47,659 nucleotides of DNA from Iphinoe sp. HA4291-MV1 (GTDB lineage Bacteria; Cyanobacteriota; Cyanobacteriia; Cyanobacteriales; Nostocaceae), in contig JAHHHH010000059.1 of the NCBI GenBank assembly GCA_019359415.1, forward strand, positions 1 through 47,659, given 5' to 3'. The stretch's first letter is position 1. Every line of letters starts with the position of its first letter. Under the pieces are notes generated by a model, which saw only the letters and a program-made list of their open reading frames with translations, was not told where the DNA came from and did no database searches. Below, piece after piece: positions 16,202 to 25,309 of the stretch. The position numbers were made by a program, and so were the translations under genes.

Positions 16202-16954
16202 CTAATAACTAATTTGTAATGTTACCGTAGCCTCCACCTGTTGCTGGGCACCAACTATAGGGGTGGAAGCATCTTGTGCTGCCATCTTACCATACTCAGC
16301 ACGCAATACAGGTCTTGGTGGCGGTGGAGGTGAGCTTGCACCATCTACTTGAATGTTGACGACTTCTAAGGGGTGGAAACCCAAAGCACTAAAAACAGCT
16401 TGAGCTTGCTGTTGAGCATCAAGGGTTGCTTCTTTTAATGCTTGTTGTCGAGCAAGGGCGATCGCTTCATCGCTAGCAACAAAACTAATACCGCTAATTT
16501 GAGTTGCACCAGCTTTGACAGCTTCATCTAACAGAGTTCCAGCGCGGTCAGTCGGAATGCGAAAACTCACAACGTTAGAAGCAGCATACCCTGTAATACG
16601 CTGCACTTTATTGTCGTAACTATAAACTGGGTTGAGAGTAATGCCAGTGGTTTGTAATTTTTCCACATTACGGCTCTTCAGTAAAGCTACCACAGCCGAC
16701 GACCTACGAGCAGCTTCTTGTTGTACCTCTTGTGCTGTTTTTCCTTGAACCTCAACTCCCAAACTGACTTGAGACACAGTTGTAGGAATTGTCTCCATTG
16801 CGCGCCCATTGACAGTCAGAGTACGCAACATTCTCTCTTTCTCCTGCGCCAAAGCAGGTTGGGTACAACTGACATATACAAGCAAAACTAAAGATAGAAA
16901 TTTCCACCAGTTCCTAGTATTGAACAAAGAACCAAACACAGCATTTGTATTCAC
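16202..16954 (-). CDS. SIMPL (DUF541) domain exported protein
   Basis: A 250-residue protein with an N-terminal signal peptide (KFLSLVLLVYVSCTQPALAQ) and one SIMPL domain: RTLTVNGRAMETIPTTVSQVSLGVEVQGKTAQEVQQEA, ITGYAASNVVSFRI, GISFVASDEAIALARQQALKEA. The family includes E. coli YggE and is associated with oxidative stress and the cell envelope; the biochemical role is not settled. The start is probably GTG 16954 with GAGGAG upstream. The last codons adjoin repeat DNA (ACTAATAACTAA). It converges on ssb. Confidence 0.82.
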   Translation of the reverse strand: MNTNAVFGSLFNTRNWWKFLSLVLLVYVSCTQPALAQEKERMLRTLTVNGRAMETIPTTVSQVSLGVEVQGKTAQEVQQEAARRSSAVVALLKSRNVEKLQTTGITLNPVYSYDNKVQRITGYAASNVVSFRIPTDRAGTLLDEAVKAGATQISGISFVASDEAIALARQQALKEATLDAQQQAQAVFSALGFHPLEVVNIQVDGASSPPPPPRPVLRAEYGKMAAQDASTPIVGAQQQVEATVTLQISY

Positions 16955-17265
16955 AAAACGTTCACTCCTCTAAAAGTTATTAATTTATGGAAATTAGGTA
17001 AGTTATGCGAAGTAGTGAGTGGTTAGTTATTGGTTACAGCTAACCACTCATTGCTAACAACACACAACACACACTCTCTATTCCTTCGAAGAAAACACAG
17101 CTAGCAGTGCCTTTCTACAGAAGGTATGTTTTTACTTTGACACGATTACAGTCAAAAATCTGAGCAGTTACATTTTTAGAAACTAAAAAATAGAAACTAA
17201 AAAATTGCTATTAGTTCATTGTTAAGTCTTAACTGTTAACTGTAAACAATTGAAGGAGAATATTT
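16955..17265. other. intergenic region with weak repeats
   Basis: Divergent gap between the SIMPL and EVE genes. It contains GTTAGT/TAACCAC-type repeated words (about 17010-17050) and TTAACTGTAAAC words near 17235. The sequence AAGGAG (17252-17257) is the ribosome binding site of the EVE gene. No gene seen. Confidence 0.45.
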
Positions 17266-17679
17266 GTGGCATACTGGCTGCTGAAAACAGAACCCGAAGA
17301 GTATTCTTACTGCGATTTAGAACGGGATGGCAGTACAGTTTGGGATGGAGTTAGCAATCCGTTGGCTCTGAAGCATCTGCGTACAATGGAAATTGGTGAT
17401 TTGGTGCTCATTTATCACACAGGTAAAGAGCGGCGAGTGATAGGTATAGCACAGGTCGTCACTCAACCTTACCCCGACCCAAAATTGGATGATGCCAAAC
17501 GCGTGGTTGTCCAGATACGAGCTGTACGAAGAGTACCTCAGTCAGTCACCCTAACCCAAATTAAGCAGGACAGAAATTTTGAAGGTTTTGACTTACTACG
17601 CCTAACTAGACTATCCGTAGTGCCAGTATCAGAATCTCATTGGCAGCGCCTTCTCCAATTAACAGGCGACATGAATTAA
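17266..17679 (+). CDS. EVE domain-containing protein
   Basis: A 137-residue single-domain EVE protein of the PUA/YTH-like fold. Landmarks are MAYWLLKTEPEEYSYCDL, TVWDGVSNPLALKHLRTM, GDLVLIYHTGKERRVIGIAQV and FEGFDLLRLTRLSVVPV. EVE domains bind modified nucleobases; stand-alone members are widespread and their ligand is mostly unknown. Translation starts at GTG with AAGGAG nine bases upstream. No restriction or modification gene lies nearby, so a general role in RNA or DNA base recognition is more likely than a defence role. Confidence 0.85.
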   Translation: MAYWLLKTEPEEYSYCDLERDGSTVWDGVSNPLALKHLRTMEIGDLVLIYHTGKERRVIGIAQVVTQPYPDPKLDDAKRVVVQIRAVRRVPQSVTLTQIKQDRNFEGFDLLRLTRLSVVPVSESHWQRLLQLTGDMN

Positions 17680-17723
17680 TTTATCAATGCTTTGTGTAGC
17701 GCGTCTATGATAGTAGCTTTCAA

Positions 17724-17844
17724 CTGAGATCTTGCACTATTCTCAAGAAGGGTTGAAAAACCGGGTTTCTACAGGGTAAATTAAGGGTTCCAAGCTTCAC
17801 AATTTGCAAGAAACCCGGTTTTTGATACTGGTGCAAGATCTCAG
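17724..17844. mobile_element. 121-bp MITE with CTGAGATCTTGCAC ends
   Basis: The inverted ends CTGAGATCTTGCAC (17724-17737) and GTGCAAGATCTCAG (17831-17844) are perfect. A 6-bp direct repeat, TTTCAA, flanks them (17718-17723 and 17845-17850), as a target duplication would. Inside, AAAAACCGGGTTTCT (17756-17770) and AGAAACCCGGTTTTT (17809-17823) form a second inverted pair, so the whole element can fold into a long hairpin. No coding capacity. It sits between the EVE and antiporter genes. Confidence 0.75.
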
Positions 17845-17891
17845 TTTCAACGAACTTGTAAATTAAAGGGAAGGATTTTCCAAAATAACCG

Positions 17892-19319
17892 ATGCAGTTA
17901 GATCTCATAACCTTCTCATTACCCTTATTGGCAACCGCGACAGAAATAGCGGATAGTTCACTGGTACTAGCAGCAGTGCTGCTCAGTATAGTAGTCATTT
18001 ACCTTGCCAGTAAAGTTGGCGGGGAACTATCAAACCGCTTCGGTTTACCGCCCGTTTTGGGGGAACTGGTAGGTGGTGTAGTGGTAGGTATTTCTGTTCT
18101 ACATCTGTTGGTGTTTCCAGAAGGGGGGGCAGATAGTTCCAGTTCCTTAATCATGACCTTTCTTCAAACCACTGCTGGTCTGAGTCCAAACGCTGTAGAT
18201 GCTGTCTTTACAACGCAGTCTGAGGTTGTTTCCATATTGGCAGAATTAGGTGTCATCATTCTGCTGTTTGAAATTGGTTTGGAATCAAACATAAAAGACT
18301 TAGTAGCTGTTGGTATCCAAGCGACTGTAGTAGCAGTAGTAGGGGTGACGGTACCCTTTGTTGCTGGTACGGTAGGGTTAATGACTTTGTTTGGCATTCC
18401 AGCTGTACCAGCGATTTTTGCTGGGGCAGCTTTGACTGCTACGAGTATTGGTATCACTTCCAAGGTACTATCAGAACTTGGGCGTCTCAATTCAAAAGAA
18501 GGGCAAATTATTTTAGGTGCTGCTGTTATTGACGATGTCTTGGGAATTATCGTTTTGGCAGTGGTGGCAAGTCTTGCAAAACAAGGGTCAGTGGATGTCG
18601 GCAAAGTCATTTATCTAATCATTAGTGCCAGTAGTTTCCTGTTGGGCGCAATTGTTCTAGGAAATCTTTTTAGTAATACCTTTGTAGCAATTGCTAACAA
18701 ACTAAAAACTCGTGGTGGATTAGTGATACCAGCATTTATCTTTGCCTTTGTGATGGCATACTTTGCTGCTGCCATTCAATTAGAGGCAATTTTAGGTTCT
18801 TTTGCCGCTGGTTTAGTCTTAGACGAAACAGATGAGCGTGTAGAACTGCAAAAGCAAGTTGTCCCTATTGCCGATATGCTGGTGCCAATTTTCTTTGTGA
18901 CTGTTGGCGCAAAAACTGATTTAGGAGTTTTAAATCCAGCAATTAAGAGTAATCAGGAAGGTTTAGTGATGGCGATTTTTTTGATCGTTGTTGCCATCCT
19001 GGGTAAAGTTGTCACTGGCTTGAGTGTGTTTGGTCAACCTCAACTCAATCGCTTGGCAATTGGTGTGGGCATGATTCCTAGAGGCGAGGTAGGATTGGTG
19101 TTTCTTGGCATTGGCTCCTCCATTGGCATTCTCTCGAAACCTTTGGAGGCGGCAATTATGATGATGGTCATCCTGACAACCTTTCTAGCGCCTCCCCTTT
19201 TGCGGTTCGTATTTCCAGAACCAAAAACGGCAGCTACAGTAACAGAGGAACTGCTTTTAGACGATTCTTCCGGAAAATCGTTGGTTATGGAACCACCTGA
19301 TCCTCAGGACGATAATTAA
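17892..19319 (+). CDS. CPA2 cation:proton antiporter, NhaS3-like
   Basis: A 475-residue membrane protein with about 12-13 hydrophobic segments and the NapA/CPA2 fold. The N-terminal region VVIYLASKVGGELSNRFGLPPVLGELVGGVVVG is typical. The ion-binding acidic pair is in LGAAVIDDVLGIIVLAVV (about 213-230). The C-terminal repeat shows GVGMIPRGEVGLVFLGIG. It resembles Synechocystis NhaS3, an essential Na+(K+)/H+ antiporter reported in thylakoids; that location is inferred here. The tail is short and acidic (DPQDDN), without TrkA domains. The upstream gap contains the MITE, so the native promoter may have been displaced. Confidence 0.85.
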   Translation: MQLDLITFSLPLLATATEIADSSLVLAAVLLSIVVIYLASKVGGELSNRFGLPPVLGELVGGVVVGISVLHLLVFPEGGADSSSSLIMTFLQTTAGLSPNAVDAVFTTQSEVVSILAELGVIILLFEIGLESNIKDLVAVGIQATVVAVVGVTVPFVAGTVGLMTLFGIPAVPAIFAGAALTATSIGITSKVLSELGRLNSKEGQIILGAAVIDDVLGIIVLAVVASLAKQGSVDVGKVIYLIISASSFLLGAIVLGNLFSNTFVAIANKLKTRGGLVIPAFIFAFVMAYFAAAIQLEAILGSFAAGLVLDETDERVELQKQVVPIADMLVPIFFVTVGAKTDLGVLNPAIKSNQEGLVMAIFLIVVAILGKVVTGLSVFGQPQLNRLAIGVGMIPRGEVGLVFLGIGSSIGILSKPLEAAIMMMVILTTFLAPPLLRFVFPEPKTAATVTEELLLDDSSGKSLVMEPPDPQDDN

Positions 19320-19493
19320 CTCATCCCACCTTGTGAAACTGTCACTTCTCCTGTCACCAGACGCGCAAGGGACGTTCAGTTTCATGAAAAGCCGGGAGGA
19401 AATCGAAGTCATTAGTCCTTAGTCATTAGTAGTTTTTCATGATTTTTCGTGGCGTATCATACTAATGACTATTGACCAATGACTAATGACTAA

Positions 19494-19547
19494 GACGGCG
19501 AGCGGCAATTCATCCCATCCCTAGAAGGAATGGGCTTTCTCGCCGTC
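19494..19547. repeat. GACGGCGAG...CTCGCCGTC hairpin, IS200/IS605-end-like relic
   Basis: The outer 9-bp arms GACGGCGAG and CTCGCCGTC are perfect. The inner sequence GGCAATTCATCCCATCCCT...AGGAATGGGC forms a second stem. The text AATTCATCCC...AATGGGCTT resembles right-end hairpins of cyanobacterial IS200/IS605 elements. No tnpA or tnpB is present, so this would be a solitary end, or simply a terminator for the antiporter (TTTCT follows). Confidence 0.45.
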
Positions 19548-20365
19548 TTTCTGTAAAAATCTAGAGTACAGACGCATTCTTGACAGCGTCTGTACTTATC
19601 TCTGTACTGAGTTCTCATCAAATGACAATATGAATAATTGTAACTTTGCTATTACCAATGGAAACTTTTATCCCTAAATCTTCGTCCCCTAAAATTATTA
19701 AAATTTTAAGGAGTTTGTTCTTTAAACGACTAACATTGAGAATGTTATTTGGTGAGAATGTTATTTTGTTCTATCTTCCTTTTTGCTCACTCATCTAACC
19801 TTGGATATTTCTTTCTTCTGTTATACAGGTGCACCTATAAGTCAACACCACATCACCAAAACAGGAACGGCATTATCTTATCAGTTAGTGCATTGACTAC
19901 CACCAATCAGACAATATAAAAAATTCCTTTTTGAAGGATGAGATTTGAAGGATGAGGTGTTGTGTGGCGACCAATAGACACTTTAAACGTCAGTTGTACG
20001 CCACTTGAACTCTTTGCGAGGAAACCCTCAAGAGCGTAGTGACACCTTGTGGGAAGCTCTCCAGAGGACGTCCTACAATCTAAAACTCAACATCTAACAA
20101 ATCTAAAATGCCATAACGGCAGGAAAAACTATTGGCGGCGTGCTAGAATTTGACGCCACTAATTCATCTGGTATTCCTGATAAGGATTAATACAGAACAA
20201 CATCTACTCCTAATGGTAAAACCTTAATAGATAGGTATTAGGTAAATGATACGCTTTCCTATCACCCAAGTCGGATTGTATCCAAAAAATAACCACTATA
20301 ACTGTGTCTTTATGAGAGCAGAAAATGATGCTTGTGCCACCAAAGCCAAGGTGTGGGTGGTGATA

Positions 20366-20391
20366 GTGTGAGGATTTACCAAAACTTTGAC
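20366..20391 (+). promoter_or_regulatory. conserved leader element of amiC1
   Basis: GTGTGAGGATTTACCAAAAC plus TTTGAC recurs upstream of amiC2 (23121-23146) with one mismatch in 26 bases. It lies 183 bases before the amiC1 start but only 67 before the amiC2 start. The extra DNA in amiC1 is STRR sequence. Confidence 0.55.
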
Positions 20392-20411
20392 CAACAAATA
20401 ACTCAAAATTC

Positions 20412-20480
20412 AGTTATCAATTATCAGTTATCAGTTATCAGTTATCAATTCACTGTTCACTGTTTACTGATAACTGTTCA
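20412..20480. repeat. STRR array in the amiC1 leader
   Basis: Repeated TCAGTTA units followed by TTCACTG/TTTACTG units. The array separates the conserved leader element from the ribosome binding site of amiC1; the paralogous amiC2 leader lacks it. Confidence 0.8.
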
Positions 20481-20548
20481 CTGTGTTGAGTTCTGGGTGC
20501 TTCTCAAATCATGACGGCTCTCATAAATATGAATCAGGAGAAAACACT

Positions 20549-22498
20549 GTGAAAACCCACTGGTTACTACCTGGTACTTTTGTAACGACTAGTCTGTTGA
20601 TGCTATCGTCGCCTGCTCAAGCAGCACAAGCAGCGAAACTGCTATCTTGGCGTTTTGATGCCAATCAAAACCGATTAGAAATCAATACTCAAGGTCCAGT
20701 TCAACCCCAGGCGCAACTCGTCTTCAATCCCACGCGATTGGTCATTGATTTGCCAGGAATTGGTTTTGGGCGTCCGCAGTTGACGCAGTCGGTAGGCGGT
20801 GCAATTCGGTCTGTTCGTGTTGGTCAATTTGACCCACAAACAACTCGTATAGTTGTTGAACTGAGTCCGGGTTATACCCTCGACCCTAAGCAGGTAAAAT
20901 TTGAAGGGAAAACTGCTAGTCGTTGGACAGTACAATTACCAACACCACAAACTGAGGGAGTCGCCTCCTCACCTCCATCTCCAAGCCCAAAAACTCCAGA
21001 CTCAAAAAATGAAGAAGTCGTCATCCCGACACCAAAAAATGTCTACAATGTGGTGACAATAGATTCTGCAAGTGAGAAAAAAACTGAGTTCTCTAAAGCT
21101 GTTGTCGTTGCAGAAGGAACAATTCAAGTTGAGAGTCTGAAAGTCACAGGAGACGGCTTTTTTCTGCGCACTAATGGTGGGAATCCTCAGACTCAGATCA
21201 TTCGCAGCCGCGATCGCAAGACCATCTTCATTGACATTCCTGGTGCCACTTTGTCACCTAATTTTGGCGATCGCGATAGATCTATAAATAAGCATGGTGT
21301 CAACCGTGTTGAAGTGATTCAACTGAAAAAAACACCACCTGCTGTCCGGATGACGCTACGGGTAGACAAAGACACCCCTGACTGGCGCATAAGCACAAGC
21401 AGTTCTGGTAGTTCTAGTGGTTTGGTAGTTCTACCCAATCGTTATGCTAGTAATTTGCCCAGAAATAATTATTCCAACACTTCATCAGACAATCCTTCCA
21501 ACGCTGTAGAGGTACCAACAGGCAACGAAATCTCCACAATTGAGTCTGTAGAACTAGCTGCGACTGGTACACAACTCTTAATTAAAGCAGACCAACGTCT
21601 ATCACCCGCCAATACTGGTTGGGATAAGTCATCTGATCTGTACCGCATCACCATTCCCAATGCGAAGTTAGCTTCTTCCGTCAAAGGTCCCAATTTTGAT
21701 GCTAGTAGCCCAATTCTCCGCGTCCGCTTACAACAACAAGATCCTCGTACCGTTGTCGTCTACGTCCAACCAGCAGCAGGAGTGCGAATTGGGCAAATCA
21801 ATCAACTGAGTGGTCGGCTTCTGTCTTTAGGATTAGAGCGTACTCGTTCAATAACACCTCCAATTGCTTTACCTGCCATACCACGACCAAATCCACATCC
21901 TTTGGCATCACCGAACATAACAAGCAATCCCCCAGCCCGGAATTCGCGCGTTCCCAAAGGACGAGTCGTCATCGTCATTGATCCTGGACACGGCGGTAAA
22001 GACTCTGGAGCACTTGGTATTGGAGGAATTCAAGAGAAAAATATTATTTTGCCAATAGGCAAAAGGGTGGCAGAGATTTTGCAGCAAAATGGTGTACAAG
22101 CGATGCTAACCCGCGATAGTGACTATTTCGTGACTCTTCAAGGACGGGTTGACATAGCGGAGCGAGCCAATGCTGATGTCTTTGTGAGTGTCCATGCTAA
22201 CTCAGCAGGTGATGATCGTCCGGATGTCAGTGGTTTAGAAACGTACTATTATGACAGCGGTTTGAGTCTAGCTCGTGTCGTTCATAACAGCATTCTCCGA
22301 AGTGTCAATGTGAGAGACCGTGGCGTGCGCAAAGCCAGATTCTATGTTCTAAGAAAAAATTCTATGCCCGCAATTTTGGTGGAGACAGGCTATCTCACTG
22401 GTCGAGAGGACGCTGCTAAACTGCAAAACAAATTGTATCAAAATCAAATGGCAGAGGCGATCGCTCGTGGTGTCCTTCAGTACTTAAAGCAAAAGTAA
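20549..22498 (+). CDS. amiC1: N-acetylmuramoyl-L-alanine amidase AmiC1
   Basis: A 649-residue exported cell-wall amidase. It has a signal peptide (LLMLSSPAQAAQA), then AMIN-type targeting domains with the phrase LEINTQGPVQPQAQLVFNPTRLVIDLPG. A Pro/Ser-rich linker leads to the C-terminal Amidase_3 domain, about 470-645. Zinc and catalytic residues are visible: IDPGHGGKDSG, VFVSVHANSA and AILVETGYLT. In Nostoc/Anabaena, AmiC enzymes cut septal peptidoglycan to make nanopores for cell-cell communication and are needed for heterocyst differentiation. GTG 20549 with AGGAG matches the amiC2 start exactly; the frame stays open to 20483. A terminator follows. It is paralogous to the next gene. Confidence 0.9.
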   Translation: MKTHWLLPGTFVTTSLLMLSSPAQAAQAAKLLSWRFDANQNRLEINTQGPVQPQAQLVFNPTRLVIDLPGIGFGRPQLTQSVGGAIRSVRVGQFDPQTTRIVVELSPGYTLDPKQVKFEGKTASRWTVQLPTPQTEGVASSPPSPSPKTPDSKNEEVVIPTPKNVYNVVTIDSASEKKTEFSKAVVVAEGTIQVESLKVTGDGFFLRTNGGNPQTQIIRSRDRKTIFIDIPGATLSPNFGDRDRSINKHGVNRVEVIQLKKTPPAVRMTLRVDKDTPDWRISTSSSGSSSGLVVLPNRYASNLPRNNYSNTSSDNPSNAVEVPTGNEISTIESVELAATGTQLLIKADQRLSPANTGWDKSSDLYRITIPNAKLASSVKGPNFDASSPILRVRLQQQDPRTVVVYVQPAAGVRIGQINQLSGRLLSLGLERTRSITPPIALPAIPRPNPHPLASPNITSNPPARNSRVPKGRVVIVIDPGHGGKDSGALGIGGIQEKNIILPIGKRVAEILQQNGVQAMLTRDSDYFVTLQGRVDIAERANADVFVSVHANSAGDDRPDVSGLETYYYDSGLSLARVVHNSILRSVNVRDRGVRKARFYVLRKNSMPAILVETGYLTGREDAAKLQNKLYQNQMAEAIARGVLQYLKQK

Positions 22499-22550
22499 AA
22501 CACTTGAGATACCAGACTACCAGTTGGTTCTGGCTTGATCAAGCTCCTTT

Positions 22551-22570
22551 ACCGGAACTTAAGTTCCGGT
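22551..22570 (+). terminator. terminator of amiC1
   Basis: ACCGGAACTTAAGTTCCGGT is a perfect 20-bp palindrome directly followed by TTTTATTT. It lies 53 bases after the amiC1 stop, so amiC1 and amiC2 are probably separate transcripts. Confidence 0.8.
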
Positions 22571-23187
22571 TTTTATTTGTGAAATTGTTTATGGAGGGTG
22601 TAAGGGAATACTATTTTAAGTTGTCTTCTCTTCTTACCCCTATTTAGATACAAGACACAGTGTCTCCAGCCTTTTACCAACTGACATCGAACATTGGCTT
22701 ACCTGAAACTACTCTTTTTTTTAAATATTAAATATAATTTTTGACAAAATGAGTCGTCTGTTTATGCAATTGAGCAGAGCTTACTACCGTACGTCTATCA
22801 ACCCTGCCAGGAGGAGGCAATCGCCCTACGCCCTAGATTTTACTCTAGACAATATGTCCTGTTTACTACATCTGTTGACAACCTCTAAGATATCTAGGAA
22901 TCATACAAATTAATATAAAGTTCTCACAAAGTTAAGCAAAAATGACCAATATTGACTACTCTATTATTTTTAGATTGATGTAACAATCATGCTTTGCAAA
23001 CTGCATTTTCTGTGCCAGAAAAGCATATAAAAATGAGAGGGTCATGCCACAGCTGAGCATTATTAACATCTTTGATACTAGCTCACAACGGATTTGCAGC
23101 AAAGGTTTGAGCGGGGAAGTGTGTGAGGATTTACCGAAACTTTGACATCTTGACATTTCTCACAAATACGAATCAGGAGAAAACACT
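22571..23187. other. amiC1-amiC2 intergenic region
   Basis: About 0.6 kb with no gene. The last 70 bases are the amiC2 leader and share the conserved element with amiC1. A short AGGAGGAGGCAATCGCCC segment near 22810 resembles dispersed cyanobacterial repeats. Confidence 0.5.
23121..23146 (+). promoter_or_regulatory. conserved leader element of amiC2
   Basis: GTGTGAGGATTTACCGAAAC plus TTTGAC is the counterpart of 20366-20391. The next segment (CACAAATACGAATCAGGAG and the GTG start) is also shared with amiC1, so the 5' leader was duplicated with the gene. Confidence 0.55.
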
Positions 23188-25146
23188 GTGAAAATAAACT
23201 GGTTATTACCTGTTACTGTTGCAACTACTGCTATCTTCATGCTATTATCGCCTGCTCAAGCAGCGAAACTGCAATTCTGGCGTTTTGATGCCAGTCAAAA
23301 CCGATTGGAAATCAACACCGAAGGTTCTGTTCAACCTCAAGCGCAACTCCTCTTTAACCCTACGCGATTAGTTATTGACTTGCCTGAAACTGACTTTGAA
23401 CGTTCGCAGTTAATTCAGCCAGTAAATAGTCATGCAATTCGTACCGTTCGTGTTGGTCAGTTTGATGGACAAACAACTCGTATAGTCATCGAGCTGAATC
23501 CAGGTTATACCCTTGATCCAAAGCAGGTGAAATTTGAAGGGAGAACTTCCAATCGCTGGACGGTACAATTACCAACGCCACAAGCTGAACAAGTCCCTTC
23601 ATCTTCTCCCAACACTTCTTTCAATATTTACAGTGTGGTGAGGTCTGGCTCTAACTCCACAGCAAATAAAGACACAGTTGTCAATACTATTAATGGGTCA
23701 ACTCAAAAAGAAACACTTATTAGCAATGCTCAAGGATTAACTCAAATTGAGAGCTTAAGCGTTACAGGCGACGGTTTGTTTGTCCGCACAAGTGGCATAA
23801 ATCCTCGAATCCAGATATTTCGCAGCAGTGACAAGAGCGCTATTAATATTGATATGCTTGGTACTGCTCTCTCACCACGTTTATCGCAGCAGAATGTGCT
23901 AGTCAACAGGTATGGTATAAAACGTATTGAATTTACTCAACTCAAAACAACACCACCTAGTGTTCGGATGACGCTGTGGGTAGACAAAAATAGCCCTGAC
24001 TGGCGAGTGAACACAGGCAATTATGGCGGTTTGGTCATTCTGCCTAATGGTGATACGAGCAAATTGTCCAGAGATACTACAGACAATAGAAGTTCACTTC
24101 CTAACTCAGACACAACTGAGAGTATAAACCCCCCGATCCCGAACTCCAACCCAACCTCACCAGCCAATGACTCACTATCTACAATTACGTCTGTAGAACT
24201 GACGACTAATGGTACGCAACTGCTCTTTAGAGGCGATCAACCTCTCTCATCTGCTAATACTGGTTGGGATAGGGCTTCTGGTCTATATCGCATCACTATT
24301 CCCAATGCTAAGTTAGCTGCTACTGTCAGAGGTCCAAATTTTGATGCTAGTAGCCCTGTTCTCCGCGTACGCTTGCAACAACAAGATCCCCGTACTGTTG
24401 TCGTCTACATCCAACCAGCAGCAGGAGTGCGAATTGGGCAACTCAATCAACTGAGTGGTCAGCTTTTGTCTTTGGAATTACAACGCTCGTTTTCTCCGTT
24501 AACTCCCCGTGTTGGTTTACTTCCTTTGCCACAATCAAACCCACGACCATTACCGCCAATGATGAACAATCCCCTGCAGCCACAGCGAAGTCCTCGGGTA
24601 CCTGACGGACGAGTTGTCGTCGTTATTGACCCCGGACACGGTGGTCATGACTCTGGCGCTCCTGGTTTGGGTGGATTGCTGGAAAAAGACGTTGTTTTAC
24701 CCATTGGCAGAAGAATCGCGTCTGTTTTACAGCAAAATGGCATCCAGGTAGTGCTAACGCGCGATACTGACTATTTCGTCACGCTTCAGGGACGGGTGGA
24801 CATAGCAGACCAAGCGAATGCTAATTTATTTGTCAGCGTTCACGCTAATTCTGTTAATAGTCGCCCTGACGTGAGTGGGTTGGAAACTTACTACTATGAC
24901 AGCGGTTTAGGTTTGGCTCGTGTCGTCCACAGTACCATTCTTCAAAGTATCCCTACTCTCAAAGACCGAGGAGTACGCAAAGCAAGATTCTATGTTCTCA
25001 GAAAAAGTTCTATGCCCTCAATTTTAGTAGAAACGGGTTACATGACTGGTCAGGAGGATAATCCTAGATTGGGAAGCCCTGAATATCAAAATCGAATGGC
25101 AGAGGCAATTGCAAATGGTATACTACTATACCTGCGGCCAAGATAG
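23188..25146 (+). CDS. amiC2: N-acetylmuramoyl-L-alanine amidase AmiC2
   Basis: A 652-residue paralogue of AmiC1 with the same order: signal peptide, AMIN domain (LEINTEGSVQPQAQLLFNPTRL), a second AMIN-like segment (SVELTTNGTQLLFRGDQPL), Pro-rich linker and Amidase_3. Catalytic motifs IDPGHGGHDSG, LFVSVHANSV and SILVETGYMT are intact. The linkers differ strongly from AmiC1 while both ends are close, as expected for duplicates under shared constraint. AmiC2 of Nostoc punctiforme is known to perforate septa and is needed for intercellular communication. It starts at GTG after AGGAG. STRR DNA follows, then murI. Confidence 0.92.
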   Translation: MKINWLLPVTVATTAIFMLLSPAQAAKLQFWRFDASQNRLEINTEGSVQPQAQLLFNPTRLVIDLPETDFERSQLIQPVNSHAIRTVRVGQFDGQTTRIVIELNPGYTLDPKQVKFEGRTSNRWTVQLPTPQAEQVPSSSPNTSFNIYSVVRSGSNSTANKDTVVNTINGSTQKETLISNAQGLTQIESLSVTGDGLFVRTSGINPRIQIFRSSDKSAINIDMLGTALSPRLSQQNVLVNRYGIKRIEFTQLKTTPPSVRMTLWVDKNSPDWRVNTGNYGGLVILPNGDTSKLSRDTTDNRSSLPNSDTTESINPPIPNSNPTSPANDSLSTITSVELTTNGTQLLFRGDQPLSSANTGWDRASGLYRITIPNAKLAATVRGPNFDASSPVLRVRLQQQDPRTVVVYIQPAAGVRIGQLNQLSGQLLSLELQRSFSPLTPRVGLLPLPQSNPRPLPPMMNNPLQPQRSPRVPDGRVVVVIDPGHGGHDSGAPGLGGLLEKDVVLPIGRRIASVLQQNGIQVVLTRDTDYFVTLQGRVDIADQANANLFVSVHANSVNSRPDVSGLETYYYDSGLGLARVVHSTILQSIPTLKDRGVRKARFYVLRKSSMPSILVETGYMTGQEDNPRLGSPEYQNRMAEAIANGILLYLRPR

Positions 25147-25149
25147 AGT

Positions 25150-25300
25150 CAAGAGTGGGTAGTGGGTAGTAGTGAGATAGTGGGTAGTAGTGAGAAGAAC
25201 TAACCACTAACAACTACCAGCTGATAGCTACTAATTAGCCACTAACTAACTAATCACTAATAGCCAGAAATTAACAACTAACCACTAACAACTACCAAAT
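25150..25300. repeat. STRR arrays between amiC2 and murI
   Basis: GTGGGTAGTAGTGAG-type repeats (about 25155-25195), then AACTACCA/CTAACTAA-type repeats to about 25300. They fill almost the whole gap. Confidence 0.75.
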
Positions 25301-25309
25301 TAACGATAT

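Larger units (their letters stand above)
19320..20548. other. 1.2-kb intergenic region with relics and repeats
   Basis: Holds GTCATTAG-type repeats (about 19400-19490), the 19494-19547 hairpin and STRR DNA (20412-20480). It also holds the leader of amiC1. Around 20110-20240 one frame reads like decayed coding sequence (GKTIGGVLEFDATNSSGIPDKD, stop, YRTTSTPNGKTLIDRY, stop) that I cannot assign. No intact gene seen. Confidence 0.5.
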
